A DNA stretch of 32,439 nt from Actinomycetes bacterium (GTDB lineage Bacteria > Actinomycetota > Acidimicrobiia > Acidimicrobiales > Acidimicrobilacustridaceae), in the NCBI GenBank assembly GCA_029782025.1, contig JAKOVR010000205.1, positions 1-32,439 on the forward strand. The letters run 5' to 3'. Below the pieces are notes generated by a model. That model ran no database searches. It saw only the letters and a list, made by a program, of their open reading frames with translations, and was not told the DNA's origin. A program made the position numbers and the translations under genes. Within the stretch, counting starts at the first letter, position 1; every line of letters starts with the position of its first letter. Of the stretch, positions 1 to 6,938 are shown piece after piece.

Positions 1-398
1 GGCCAGATGGTGAGGTGGCTGGTGGTGGTGGGGGAGACGGCGGTGACGTTGATGGCGACGGCGTCGGCGCCGGTGGCGGGGACGCCGCCGCGTCCGGCGA
101 TGGTGAGGGTGGTGTGGGTGCCGCCGGCGATGGGGCCGGTGTTGGTGAACTGGCCGTCGGTGGTGGTGCCGTCGGGGCGGGTGTCGAGGAGGCGGGCCGG
201 GGTCAGCGGGTGGTAGCCGGCGTCGGCGGTGCTCGGCCCTCCCGGCCCGGCGGGAGCGGTCGGGAGCGTCGCGGCGCCGGCCGGTCGGCCGAGGGCCGTC
301 ACGGCCACGAGCGCCAACCAGGCCGAGAGCAACGCCACGGCGACGCGGGCGGGGCGCGAGGAGCGGTCCGCTTCCGTCGACACCCACCGACGTCCCAT
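1..398 (-). CDS. Secreted protein with RLLDTR-type domain (N-terminal part, runs off window)
   Basis: This reading frame is open to the left window edge, so only about the first 132 residues are visible. It starts at an ATG and has a basic N-terminus (MGRRWVSTEADRSSRPAR), a hydrophobic stretch (VAVALLSAWLALVAVTAL) and an Ala-rich end, which together look like a Sec signal peptide. The mature part opens with YHPLTPARLLDTRPDG and continues with GVPATGADAVAINVTAV and TTTSHLTIW. That pattern is the domain found in many secreted actinobacterial, especially acidimicrobial, proteins, often repeated and attached to other extracellular modules. A related copy (VRVYDSR) ends the protein at 8821-9987. 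A TACCGT box at 406-411 lies 7 nt before the ATG, supporting this start. A GTG three codons upstream is the alternative. The function of the domain is unknown to me; surface or extracellular location is inferred. Confidence 0.75.
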   Translation of the reverse strand, partial: MGRRWVSTEADRSSRPARVAVALLSAWLALVAVTALGRPAGAATLPTAPAGPGGPSTADAGYHPLTPARLLDTRPDGTTTDGQFTNTGPIAGGTHTTLTIAGRGGVPATGADAVAINVTAVSPTTTSHLTIW

Positions 399-405
399 GC
401 CGGCC

Positions 406-411
406 ACGGTA
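406..411 (-). promoter_or_regulatory. Putative -10 box of the secreted protein (leaderless type)
   Basis: TACCGT read on the minus strand, 7 nt before the ATG at 398. The spacing would put the transcription start at or next to the start codon. No clear -35 was seen. Confidence 0.45.
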
Positions 412-461
412 CCGTGCGACGCCGACGGCCGCCCGGGCCCGGGACCGGGGGCGTCAGGGTG

Positions 462-701
462 TCAGGCGTCGATGCGGATCGTCGGTCGGCCGTCGGTCAC
501 GGTGAGGGTGGCGGGCATGCCGATGAGGTCGAACTCCTCGCCCCGCATCGCCCGGGCGGCGAGGTCGACCACCTCGCCCTTGTGCTCGCCCGCGGTGACC
601 GTGAGGCTCAGGTGGGTCACGCGGTCGTCGAGGGCCGCCGCCGGGTCGTCGATGCGGGCGTCGACCACGAACACGTCGTAGGTGCCGTCGGGCAGGATCA
701 T
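462..701 (-). CDS. Conserved-looking 79-aa protein, function unknown
   Basis: A short acidic protein (MILPDGTYDVFVVDARIDD...) predicted to be mostly beta-strand, with no signal peptide or membrane segment. Its ATG overlaps the TGA of the upstream AlkD-like gene in an ATGA arrangement (698-701), so it is probably translated by coupling as the last gene of the fbiD run. Third codon positions are strongly G/C, as in the neighbours, which supports a real gene. I do not recognise the family. The run of alternating hydrophobic residues and the TVTDGRPTIRIDA end suggest a compact beta-barrel, but that is inference. Confidence 0.7.
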   Translation of the reverse strand: MILPDGTYDVFVVDARIDDPAAALDDRVTHLSLTVTAGEHKGEVVDLAARAMRGEEFDLIGMPATLTVTDGRPTIRIDA

Positions 702-1393
702 GCGCCGATCCTACGGAGGGCCTCGGTGCGCGACAGCGCCGACAGCTGGTCGTGGTGCGCGGCGACGTAGCGGCGCACGGCGTCGGGATCGGTCCGGGCG
801 TACTCGCGGAGGGCCCACCCGATGGCCTTGCGCATGAAGAAGTCGCGGTCGCCGGACCGGGCCGTGCAGGCGGCGAACAGCCAATCGGCGTCGGTGCGGC
901 CCTTCCACTTGTTCTGGTGGAGGACGGCGGATCGGGCGAGCCAGAGGTCGCCGCTGCCGAGCCACCGGTCCATGCGGGCCCGCTCCTCGGGGTGGGCGAG
1001 CACGATCGGACCGACGATGTTCTGGGCCAGCTCGTCGACGGTGTCCCACCACGGTTTGGTGGTGATGAGCTCCTCGGCCACGGGGAGGAACCCGGGGCCG
1101 ACCGCCCGGATCCGGCGCCGCACCAGCCACAGCGCCGCGTACTGGTGCTCCCGCTCGGGCTCGTCCCACAGCCGCCGGGCGCACCAGGCCAGCCCCGCTT
1201 CGTCGAGGGGTGGGAGGTCGGCCACCGCGGCCCGGAGCGCGGCGGTGCGGCGGGGAGCCGACACGCCGAGGAACGGGAACTGGTCCCGCATGTAGGCCCG
1301 CATGGCCGGCGCGGCGGCCGGATCGGCGGCGGCGGCCAGCGCGGCCCGGATGGCGGCGACGTGCGCCGCCGCGCCGGCGGGGATGTCGCTCAC
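698..1393 (-). CDS. AlkD-like DNA alkylation repair protein (HEAT-like DNA glycosylase)
   Basis: A 231-residue protein of the AlkC/AlkD superfamily, all-helical HEAT-like DNA glycosylases that excise alkylated bases. Family features seen include MRDQFPFLGVSAPRR near residue 35, PWWDTVDELAQNIVG at about 114-128, LARSAVLHQNKWKGRTD at about 152-168 and FFMRKAIGWALREYARTDP at about 185-203. W116 and D120 in WDTVD match the spacing of the catalytic-pocket Trp and Asp of Bacillus AlkD, and W193 may be the second pocket Trp. The GTG start at 1393 overlaps the stop of the PIG-L gene (GTGA), and the stop overlaps the next ATG, so the gene sits inside a coupled run. Its link to F420 biosynthesis genes is positional only. 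Confidence 0.88.
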   Translation of the reverse strand: MSDIPAGAAAHVAAIRAALAAAADPAAAPAMRAYMRDQFPFLGVSAPRRTAALRAAVADLPPLDEAGLAWCARRLWDEPEREHQYAALWLVRRRIRAVGPGFLPVAEELITTKPWWDTVDELAQNIVGPIVLAHPEERARMDRWLGSGDLWLARSAVLHQNKWKGRTDADWLFAACTARSGDRDFFMRKAIGWALREYARTDPDAVRRYVAAHHDQLSALSRTEALRRIGA

Positions 1394-2121
1394 ACGCGGT
1401 CGATGAGGTGGTAGGCCTCGCCCTCGGCCACCCGGGCGAGCCGTCCGTCGCTGGTGAGCTTCCCGAGCACCCTGGTGCGGAAGGCGGCGGCCTGGGTGCC
1501 GTCGTCGTCGGGGTCGATGCCCATGGTGGAGCGGAGCTGGCTGCGGTGGTCGAGCAGGGCGGCGATCTTGAGCTCGGCGTAGCCGGTGACGTCCTCGACG
1601 TGGTCGGGCTCCTCGGCCTCGAACAGCAGGATGGCCGACGGGCGGTGGGCCGCGAGCTCGGCCTCCGGGTAGAAGTGGGGGTCGCGGGCGGCGACCACGG
1701 CGTCGATGGTGAGCCAGCCGGCGTGGCGGTGGTCCGGGTGGAGGCGGTAGCGGTGCCACGGGTCGTGGCCGAGGACGATGTCGGGCTTGAGCCGGCGGAT
1801 CCACAACGCGATCTCCCGCCGCAGCTCGAGGGTGTCGCGCAGCTCCCCGTCGACCTGGCCGAGGAAGAGGACCTCCCCCGTGACGCCGAGGGTGATGGCG
1901 GCGTTGCGCTGCTCCACCTGGCGCTCGGTGATGAGCCACTCGGTGTCGACGTCGGGGTCCCAGGATCCCTTGGACCCGTCGGTGAGGACGACCTGGTGCA
2001 CGACGGCGCCCTGGCTGATCCACTTGGCCAGCGTCGCCCCGCACTGGAACTCGATGTCGTCGGGGTGGGCGCCGATGGCCAGCGCGACCTTGGGCACGGG
2101 GAGGTTGGTGGACGTGCTCAT
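1390..2121 (-). CDS. PIG-L/LmbE family deacetylase
   Basis: A 243-residue protein of the zinc-dependent PIG-L (LmbE, MshB, Mca, BshB) N-deacetylase family, which removes acetyl or similar groups from N-acetylglucosaminyl or amide substrates. The metal motif AHPDD is at residues 18-22, and the second site, HPDH, is at 128-131. Start choice: the ATG at 2121 overlaps the fbiD stop (ATGA), and an AGGA lies about 11 nt upstream. An in-frame ATG at 2133 has no ribosome binding site. Mycothiol or bacillithiol pathway roles are typical of the family, but no partner gene is nearby, so the substrate is unknown. The neighbouring fbiD suggests co-expression with F420 synthesis. Confidence 0.87.
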   Translation of the reverse strand: MSTSTNLPVPKVALAIGAHPDDIEFQCGATLAKWISQGAVVHQVVLTDGSKGSWDPDVDTEWLITERQVEQRNAAITLGVTGEVLFLGQVDGELRDTLELRREIALWIRRLKPDIVLGHDPWHRYRLHPDHRHAGWLTIDAVVAARDPHFYPEAELAAHRPSAILLFEAEEPDHVEDVTGYAELKIAALLDHRSQLRSTMGIDPDDDGTQAAAFRTRVLGKLTSDGRLARVAEGEAYHLIDRV

Positions 2122-2705
2122 GAGGCGATCCATCCTGGGGTGGCGAGGTCGGCAGGTTCGTCGACGTCCCAGCCGAGGCGCGGGCGGCGCTCCACCCGGA
2201 CCGGCAGCCCGGTGCGACGGGCTTCGGCGAGGTGCCGGGCGAAGGACTGGGCGCCGTAGGCGAAGGTGAACCCCACCGTGGTCGGGAGCACGATCACGTT
2301 GGTGCCGTCGTCGCGTCGGTCGGGGACGAGCGTGACGCCCGGGGGACCGGCCAGCGAGGCCAGGTCGTCGGCGTGGGGCAGGTCGGCGTGGGCCACGATG
2401 GCGTGCCCCACGCCGGCTGCGGCCAGGTGGTCGACGCCGCTGCGCACGGCGGCGTTCAACCCGAGCCCGGGACGCCAGCACACCTCGGCCCCGACCGTGG
2501 CCGCCCAGGCGGCCACCTCGTCGTCGTCGCACACCACCCACACCGGCAGCGGTCCCGCCGCGGCCACGACCGTGGTGGCCATCGATCGGGCCAGCTCGAC
2601 CCTCGCCGCCGGATCCAACGCCGGGGCCAGCCGCACCTTGGCCCGCTGGAACGCCTTCACCGGCACGAGCACACCGGTGACCTCGGCCGCGGGGTGGGGC
2701 TCCAT
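2118..2705 (-). CDS. fbiD: Phosphoenolpyruvate/2-phospho-L-lactate guanylyltransferase (F420 biosynthesis)
   Basis: A 195-residue CofC/FbiD nucleotidyltransferase. It transfers GMP from GTP to phosphoenolpyruvate (actinobacteria) or 2-phospho-L-lactate to give the activated intermediate used by FbiA in coenzyme F420 synthesis. Motifs seen: VLVPVKAFQRAKVRLAP at the N-terminus (nucleotide-binding loop), AHADLPHAD in the centre (metal-binding Asp) and VPDRRDDGTNVI followed by FAYG. The ATG at 2705 is preferred over a GTG at 2708 because a TAGACT box lies exactly 6 nt upstream. Four-nt overlaps link it to the downstream deacetylase, AlkD-like and 79-aa genes. In mycobacteria fbiD (Rv2983) lies beside a gpsA gene; here gpsA is divergently placed one gene away. 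Confidence 0.92.
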   Translation of the reverse strand: MEPHPAAEVTGVLVPVKAFQRAKVRLAPALDPAARVELARSMATTVVAAAGPLPVWVVCDDDEVAAWAATVGAEVCWRPGLGLNAAVRSGVDHLAAAGVGHAIVAHADLPHADDLASLAGPPGVTLVPDRRDDGTNVIVLPTTVGFTFAYGAQSFARHLAEARRTGLPVRVERRPRLGWDVDEPADLATPGWIAS

Positions 2706-2711
2706 CACCGC

Positions 2712-2717
2712 AGTCTA
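2712..2717 (-). promoter_or_regulatory. Putative -10 box of fbiD, overlapping the upstream stop codon
   Basis: TAGACT with a 6-nt spacer to the ATG at 2705. Its first three bases are the TAG stop of the lipoprotein gene. This suggests the fbiD run has its own leaderless promoter in addition to read-through. Confidence 0.45.
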
Positions 2718-4019
2718 GGGACCGATCGTGGTGGACGTGCCGGGAGCGAGCGTGGTGGGGGGAAGCGTGGTCGACGGGTCGGGGAAGGACGGGAACGGCT
2801 CGGTGGAGGTCGGGGCCGACGTGCCGGTGCCGCCGGTGCCGGGCACGGTCGGCGTGGTCGTGGTCGCCTTGGTCGTGGTGGTCGTCTTGGCTTCGGTCGT
2901 GGTGGTGGTGGGCTCCGTGATCGGGACGGTCCGTCGCTCCTCGCCGTTGTCGTCGATGTAGGTGCGGGATTCGTCGGTCCGGTCCTCGAGCGCGGTGCCG
3001 TTCGGCTCGGCCGTCGTGACCAGGTGCCACGCCAGTGCCGGGGCGTAGAGCTCCTCGATCGGGACGCCGATGGCCACCGTGCGGCCGACGAGCACCACGC
3101 GCGAGCGGCTGGTCTTGGTGACGCAGGTGGGGGGCGTCGCCGGCGGCTTCTTGGTGGGGGGCGGCCGCTGCCCGCGCACGGTGCTGGTGGGCTGCGGGGG
3201 CGGTGGGGCGGTGGGCGGCGGCGCGGTGGTGGTGGTCGAGCCGCCCTTCGGCGTCCCCGCCTCGATCGTGAGCTCGAAGATGGAGGTCCCGATGCCCTCG
3301 CCGTTGTCGCCGGCGCCGCTGGTGACGACCCGCAGCGCGCCGTCCTTCTCGGGCGGGGCGAGGATGCCGGGGCACGACCAGGCCATGAACCGCCAGGTGG
3401 CGTCGCCGGGAGCCTTGCCCAGCAGGGGCTCGCGGGTGAGGTCCATGGTGGTCTCGGCCACGAACCAGAACAGGGCCGTGGGCGGGGTGGTGGCCCCGGG
3501 GAACACCGCCGCGGGGTCGGGGACCGACCCGTAGGAGCAGTGCACCTGGTAGCGGATCCCGGACAGGTCGCCGCCGGCGCCGCAGGCCAGCGTTCCGGCC
3601 GGGCCGAACAAGGTGTCCCGTCCGGCGCCGGGGTCGTGCCGGAAGGCGACGTGGTGACGGAGGTCGAGGTCGTAGCGCTGTGAGAAGGGCAGGCTCACCG
3701 GGGCCTTGGTGGTCTCGGTGGAGGAGGTGGGCGACAGTCGGGTCTTGGGGTCCTCGGGAGGTGAGGCGATGTCGTTGACCGGATCGTCGGACACGTGGGA
3801 GCGGATGGCCCCATCGGCCGGGGGGAGCACGCCCAACACGTGGAGCAGGGCGTCGAGCTCCTTGGCCCGCTCGCCGTCGAGGTCGCTCCCTCCGGAGCCC
3901 TTGCCCTGCTCCCACAGGGAGCAGGCGGCGACCAGCGAGATGGCGAGGAGCACCACGACGCTGAGCGCGGCGGCACGGCGCGCCCGGGACGGCGGGGTGG
4001 GGGCATGAGGGGGCGCCAC
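2715..4019 (-). CDS. Putative secreted lipoprotein with Pro/Thr-rich linkers
   Basis: A 434-residue protein starting at a GTG (MAPPHAPTPPSRARR). A hydrophobic segment ends in a lipobox, ISLVAAC, so it should be lipid-anchored outside the membrane. The central part (about residues 100-250) has several Cys and Trp residues (LACGAGG, QVHCSYGS, RFMAWSCPG) and looks like a folded extracellular domain. Two low-complexity Thr/Pro linkers follow (around 3110-3240 and 2800-2930 in DNA), flanking a short domain with VTKTSRSRVVLVGRTVAIGVP. I do not recognise a family. The start at 4019 has TACGAC 6 nt upstream, a weak -10 match. It is divergent from gpsA across 92 nt, and its stop overlaps the fbiD promoter. 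Confidence 0.75.
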   Translation of the reverse strand: MAPPHAPTPPSRARRAAALSVVVLLAISLVAACSLWEQGKGSGGSDLDGERAKELDALLHVLGVLPPADGAIRSHVSDDPVNDIASPPEDPKTRLSPTSSTETTKAPVSLPFSQRYDLDLRHHVAFRHDPGAGRDTLFGPAGTLACGAGGDLSGIRYQVHCSYGSVPDPAAVFPGATTPPTALFWFVAETTMDLTREPLLGKAPGDATWRFMAWSCPGILAPPEKDGALRVVTSGAGDNGEGIGTSIFELTIEAGTPKGGSTTTTAPPPTAPPPPQPTSTVRGQRPPPTKKPPATPPTCVTKTSRSRVVLVGRTVAIGVPIEELYAPALAWHLVTTAEPNGTALEDRTDESRTYIDDNGEERRTVPITEPTTTTTEAKTTTTTKATTTTPTVPGTGGTGTSAPTSTEPFPSFPDPSTTLPPTTLAPGTSTTIGP

Positions 4020-4098
4020 CGCACCGTCGTACCCCACACCGGTCCCATGGCGCAACGACCCCCGGCCCTGCCGTGGGCGCGCGGGCTTCGGCCGTGTC

Positions 4099-4104
4099 TA
4101 ACCT
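4099..4104 (+). promoter_or_regulatory. Putative -10 box of gpsA
   Basis: TAACCT, 7 nt before the gpsA ATG at 4112. There is no Shine-Dalgarno sequence, consistent with a leaderless message. It lies in the 92-nt divergent region shared with the lipoprotein gene. Confidence 0.45.
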
Positions 4105-4111
4105 GCCGGCC

Positions 4112-5110
4112 ATGCGGATCACCGTTGCTGTGCTCGGAGGCGGCTCGTGGGGCACCACGGTCGCCCATCTCACCGCCCACAACGTCCCCACCGTCCTGTG
4201 GGCCCGGGACGACGAGGTGGCGCGGGAGGTGCACGAGGAGCACCGCAACAGCCGCTACCTGGCCGGGTTCGACCTGCACCCCACGCTCGAGGCCACGTCC
4301 TCGTTCGCCGACGCCGTGCGGCGGGCCGACGTGCTCGTGATGGGCGTGCCGTCCCACGGGTTCCGGTCCACCCTCGAGCAGGCGGCCGAGCACATCCGGG
4401 CGTGGGTCCCGGTGGTCAGCCTGACCAAGGGCCTCGAGCAGGGGACGCGCCTGCGCATGACCCAGATCGTCAACGACATCCTCCCGGGGCACCCCCACGG
4501 GGTGCTCACCGGGCCGAACCTGGCCAAGGAGATCCTCAACGGCGACGCCGCCGCGTCGGTGATCTCGATGTCCGACGCCGTCGTGGCCGACCAGCTCCAG
4601 GAGGTGTTCTCGACCAAGCTGTTCCGCGTCTACACCAACCCGGATCTGGTGGGGTGCGAGCTGGCCGGCGCCCTGAAGAACGTCATGGCCATCGCCTCGG
4701 GGATGGCCGACGGCCTCGGCACCGGCGACAACACCCGGGCTGCCGTGATCACCCGGGGGTTGACCGAGCTCAGCCGGCTGGGCGCGGCCATGGGGGGCAA
4801 CCCGATGACCTTCGCCGGCCTCGCCGGCATGGGCGACCTCCTGGCCACGTGCATCAGCCCGCAGAGCCGCAACCGCCACGTGGGGGTCGAGTTGGGCCAA
4901 GGCCGCACCATCGAGGAGATCATCGAGTCGATGCACATGGTCGCCGAAGGGGTGAAGACTTCGAAGGTCGTCATGGAGCTGGCCGAGGAGTTCGGGGTGG
5001 ACATGCCGATCGCCGAACAGGTCCACGCCGTGTGCCACGGCGGCCGGTCGGCGGCCGAGGCCTATCGCGGGCTCCTGCGCCGCGAGCACACGTCAGAGAT
5101 GCACGGCTGA
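4112..5110 (+). CDS. gpsA: NAD(P)-dependent glycerol-3-phosphate dehydrogenase
   Basis: A 332-residue cytoplasmic GpsA that reduces dihydroxyacetone phosphate to sn-glycerol 3-phosphate for phospholipid synthesis. The N-terminal Rossmann motif VLGGGSWGTTVA is at about residues 7-18. TGPNLAKEI and the catalytic Lys in CELAGALKNVMAIASG follow, then the substrate-binding GDNTRAAVITRG and the C-terminal TFAGLAGMGDLLATC. Length is normal for the family. The ATG at 4112 is chosen because the Rossmann fold begins directly after it; upstream in-frame codons give only low-complexity sequence. Proximity to fbiD mirrors mycobacterial gene order. An 11-nt gap to the next gene suggests an operon. Confidence 0.95.
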   Translation: MRITVAVLGGGSWGTTVAHLTAHNVPTVLWARDDEVAREVHEEHRNSRYLAGFDLHPTLEATSSFADAVRRADVLVMGVPSHGFRSTLEQAAEHIRAWVPVVSLTKGLEQGTRLRMTQIVNDILPGHPHGVLTGPNLAKEILNGDAAASVISMSDAVVADQLQEVFSTKLFRVYTNPDLVGCELAGALKNVMAIASGMADGLGTGDNTRAAVITRGLTELSRLGAAMGGNPMTFAGLAGMGDLLATCISPQSRNRHVGVELGQGRTIEEIIESMHMVAEGVKTSKVVMELAEEFGVDMPIAEQVHAVCHGGRSAAEAYRGLLRREHTSEMHG

Positions 5111-5121
5111 GCGGCGCCGGG

Positions 5122-6876
5122 ATGTCGACCGATCCCACGACCGATCCCACGGGCGCGCCCGCGTCCGGGCCCGACGTGCTGCTCGGCCGCCTGGGCGCCG
5201 CCACGCGGGCCGCGGTCGGCCCGTCGGGGCGGGTGCGCCTCGGTGGGGGCGGACCGGCCCTCGAGTGGTGGATCGGGGCCGAGGATCGCTGGCACCTGCC
5301 CCGCACGTCGGTGACCGTGCGTCAGCACCGCATCGATCACACGCCGGTCGTCGAGACGGCCATGCGGGTGCCCGGCGGTGACGTCGTCCACCGGACCTTC
5401 GTGGCCGCCGGGTCCGAGTTCGGCCCCGACGGCACCGATGGCACCGACGGCGACACGGTGGTCATCGAGGTCGAGAACCGATCCGGCGTGCCGGTGGCAC
5501 TGGCGCTCGTGGTGACGGCCGAGGCGTCGACGCCGCTGACCGTGGTGGGCTCGACCGTCGCCGGCGGCGACCGGCCCGTGCTCGTGCTCGACCGCGCCCC
5601 GGCCCATGTGGCCGTGGCCAGCGGGCCCGCCGCCGCGGCCGACGTGGAAGCCATCGTCACGTCCGGGCGGGCCGAGCCCCCGCCGCCGGGCGGGGCGGCG
5701 AGGGCGAACGGCGTCGCCGGGCCCGGCGTGGCCGCGCTCGTGGTCCCCCTCGCCCACACGGCGGTGGTGCGGGCGGTCCTCCCGCTCCGATCCCCGGCCG
5801 CGGCGCCGGCGGGCCGTCGCCGCGTGCGGGGTGACGGCGGCACCGCCGAACCCGTCGCCGCCGCCTTCCCGGCCCGACTGCCGGATGCCGCCGGCGTGGC
5901 CCGGGGGTGGCTGGTCCACGCCGAGCGCGGTGCCCGGATCGTGCTGCCGGCGGGGCGGGCGGCGGACGCGCTGGCCACGGCCCGCATCGATCTGCTGCTG
6001 GCGGCCGGCGACGGCACCGGCATCGCCTACGGGCCCGACCGGAGCGATGGCGCCGACCGGGTCGCCGGCGCCGAGCGGGTCGAGGCCGTCGTCGAGACGG
6101 CCGCGACCGTGCTCGCCCTCGATCGCCTCGGGCTCCACCCCGAAGCGGCGGCGCTGGTCGGGACGCTGCTGGCCGGGCAGACCCTGGCCGGCTCCTTCGT
6201 GCCGGCCCGTGCCCCCGGTGCCCTCCGGGCCACGGCCGTCGCCGTGGCCGCGGCGGCCCGCCATCCGCTCCTCGCCGCCGATCCCGAGGCGGCCGACGAC
6301 CTGTACGGTCCGCTGGCCAAGGCGGCGCACTGGCTGGTCCGGCAGCAGCGCAAGGCCGCCCCCGACCCGTGGGTGCCGGCGGCGGGCGCCGCCGTCGCCC
6401 GGCTGCTCCGGGCCGTCGACCAGCCCGACGCCGCGGCCCGGGTCGAGGGCCTCATGGCCGGGGCGGCGGGAGCCGCCGCCGGTCCGGCGCCCTGGCTCCC
6501 GACCGCGGCATCGCCGCTGCCGGGCGGCCCGGCCGCCACCGTGTTGTCCCTGGTCGACGACGTCGCCGAGGAGGTCGGCGTCGACCCCGCCGGCATCGAT
6601 CTGTTCCCCCGCTACCCGGCCGACTGGCTCGGCCAGGGGGTCGAGGTCCACGGGCTGCCCACGGTGGCCGGCCGTCTGGCCTTCGCCGTGCGCTGGCACG
6701 GGCCACGGCCGGCCCTGCTGTGGGACCTCGAGCCCTCGGCCCCGGAGGTCCCGCTGCGGCTGACCGCGTCGGGGCTCGACCCCGGCTGGTCGGCGACGGC
6801 CACCCGGGGCGAGGCGTTGCTGGCGGCCCCGACCTCGCCCGAACCCGCGACCCCGCCGGACGGCGGGTTCTCCTGA
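5122..6876 (+). CDS. Large Ala/Gly/Pro-rich protein, function unknown (possible six-hairpin glycosidase fold)
   Basis: A 584-residue protein 11 nt downstream of gpsA, with no signal peptide. The N-terminal third (to about residue 240) looks beta-rich, for example VRQHRIDHTPVVETAMRVPGG and DTVVIEVENRSGVPVALALV. The middle third is Ala-rich and helical, with repeated helix-pair spacing. The end (GLPTVAGRLAFAVRWHGPRP, then ALLWDLEP) looks like a closing beta-domain. A beta-sandwich plus alpha-toroid plus beta-cap order resembles six-hairpin glycosidases and glycogen-debranching proteins, but I see no decisive catalytic motif, so this is only a suggestion. The ATG at 5122 has no strong ribosome binding site. 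It is probably cotranscribed with gpsA. Confidence 0.65.
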   Translation: MSTDPTTDPTGAPASGPDVLLGRLGAATRAAVGPSGRVRLGGGGPALEWWIGAEDRWHLPRTSVTVRQHRIDHTPVVETAMRVPGGDVVHRTFVAAGSEFGPDGTDGTDGDTVVIEVENRSGVPVALALVVTAEASTPLTVVGSTVAGGDRPVLVLDRAPAHVAVASGPAAAADVEAIVTSGRAEPPPPGGAARANGVAGPGVAALVVPLAHTAVVRAVLPLRSPAAAPAGRRRVRGDGGTAEPVAAAFPARLPDAAGVARGWLVHAERGARIVLPAGRAADALATARIDLLLAAGDGTGIAYGPDRSDGADRVAGAERVEAVVETAATVLALDRLGLHPEAAALVGTLLAGQTLAGSFVPARAPGALRATAVAVAAAARHPLLAADPEAADDLYGPLAKAAHWLVRQQRKAAPDPWVPAAGAAVARLLRAVDQPDAAARVEGLMAGAAGAAAGPAPWLPTAASPLPGGPAATVLSLVDDVAEEVGVDPAGIDLFPRYPADWLGQGVEVHGLPTVAGRLAFAVRWHGPRPALLWDLEPSAPEVPLRLTASGLDPGWSATATRGEALLAAPTSPEPATPPDGGFS

Positions 6877-6926
6877 ACCCCCGGCCCGGCCCGGGCTCTC
6901 CGTTCGACGTGGCCGGGTGGGCGGGG

Positions 6927-6932
6927 GAGAAT
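6927..6932 (+). promoter_or_regulatory. Putative -10 box of the adenylate cyclase gene
   Basis: GAGAAT, exactly 6 nt before the GTG at 6939. The same hexamer at the same distance precedes lysS on the other strand, which makes a functional role more likely. Confidence 0.4.
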
Positions 6933-6938
6933 GGCCCC

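Noticed and set aside
15..770. Long plus-strand frame rich in Gly/Asp/Arg opposite the left-edge secreted protein and AlkD-like genes
   Set aside because: Low-complexity composition typical of the reverse frame of a GC-rich gene; the minus strand carries recognisable proteins here.
1210..3683. Several long plus-strand frames across 1210-3683
   Set aside because: They are antisense shadows of AlkD-like, PIG-L, fbiD and lipoprotein genes; no family motif and extreme Gly/Val/Arg composition.
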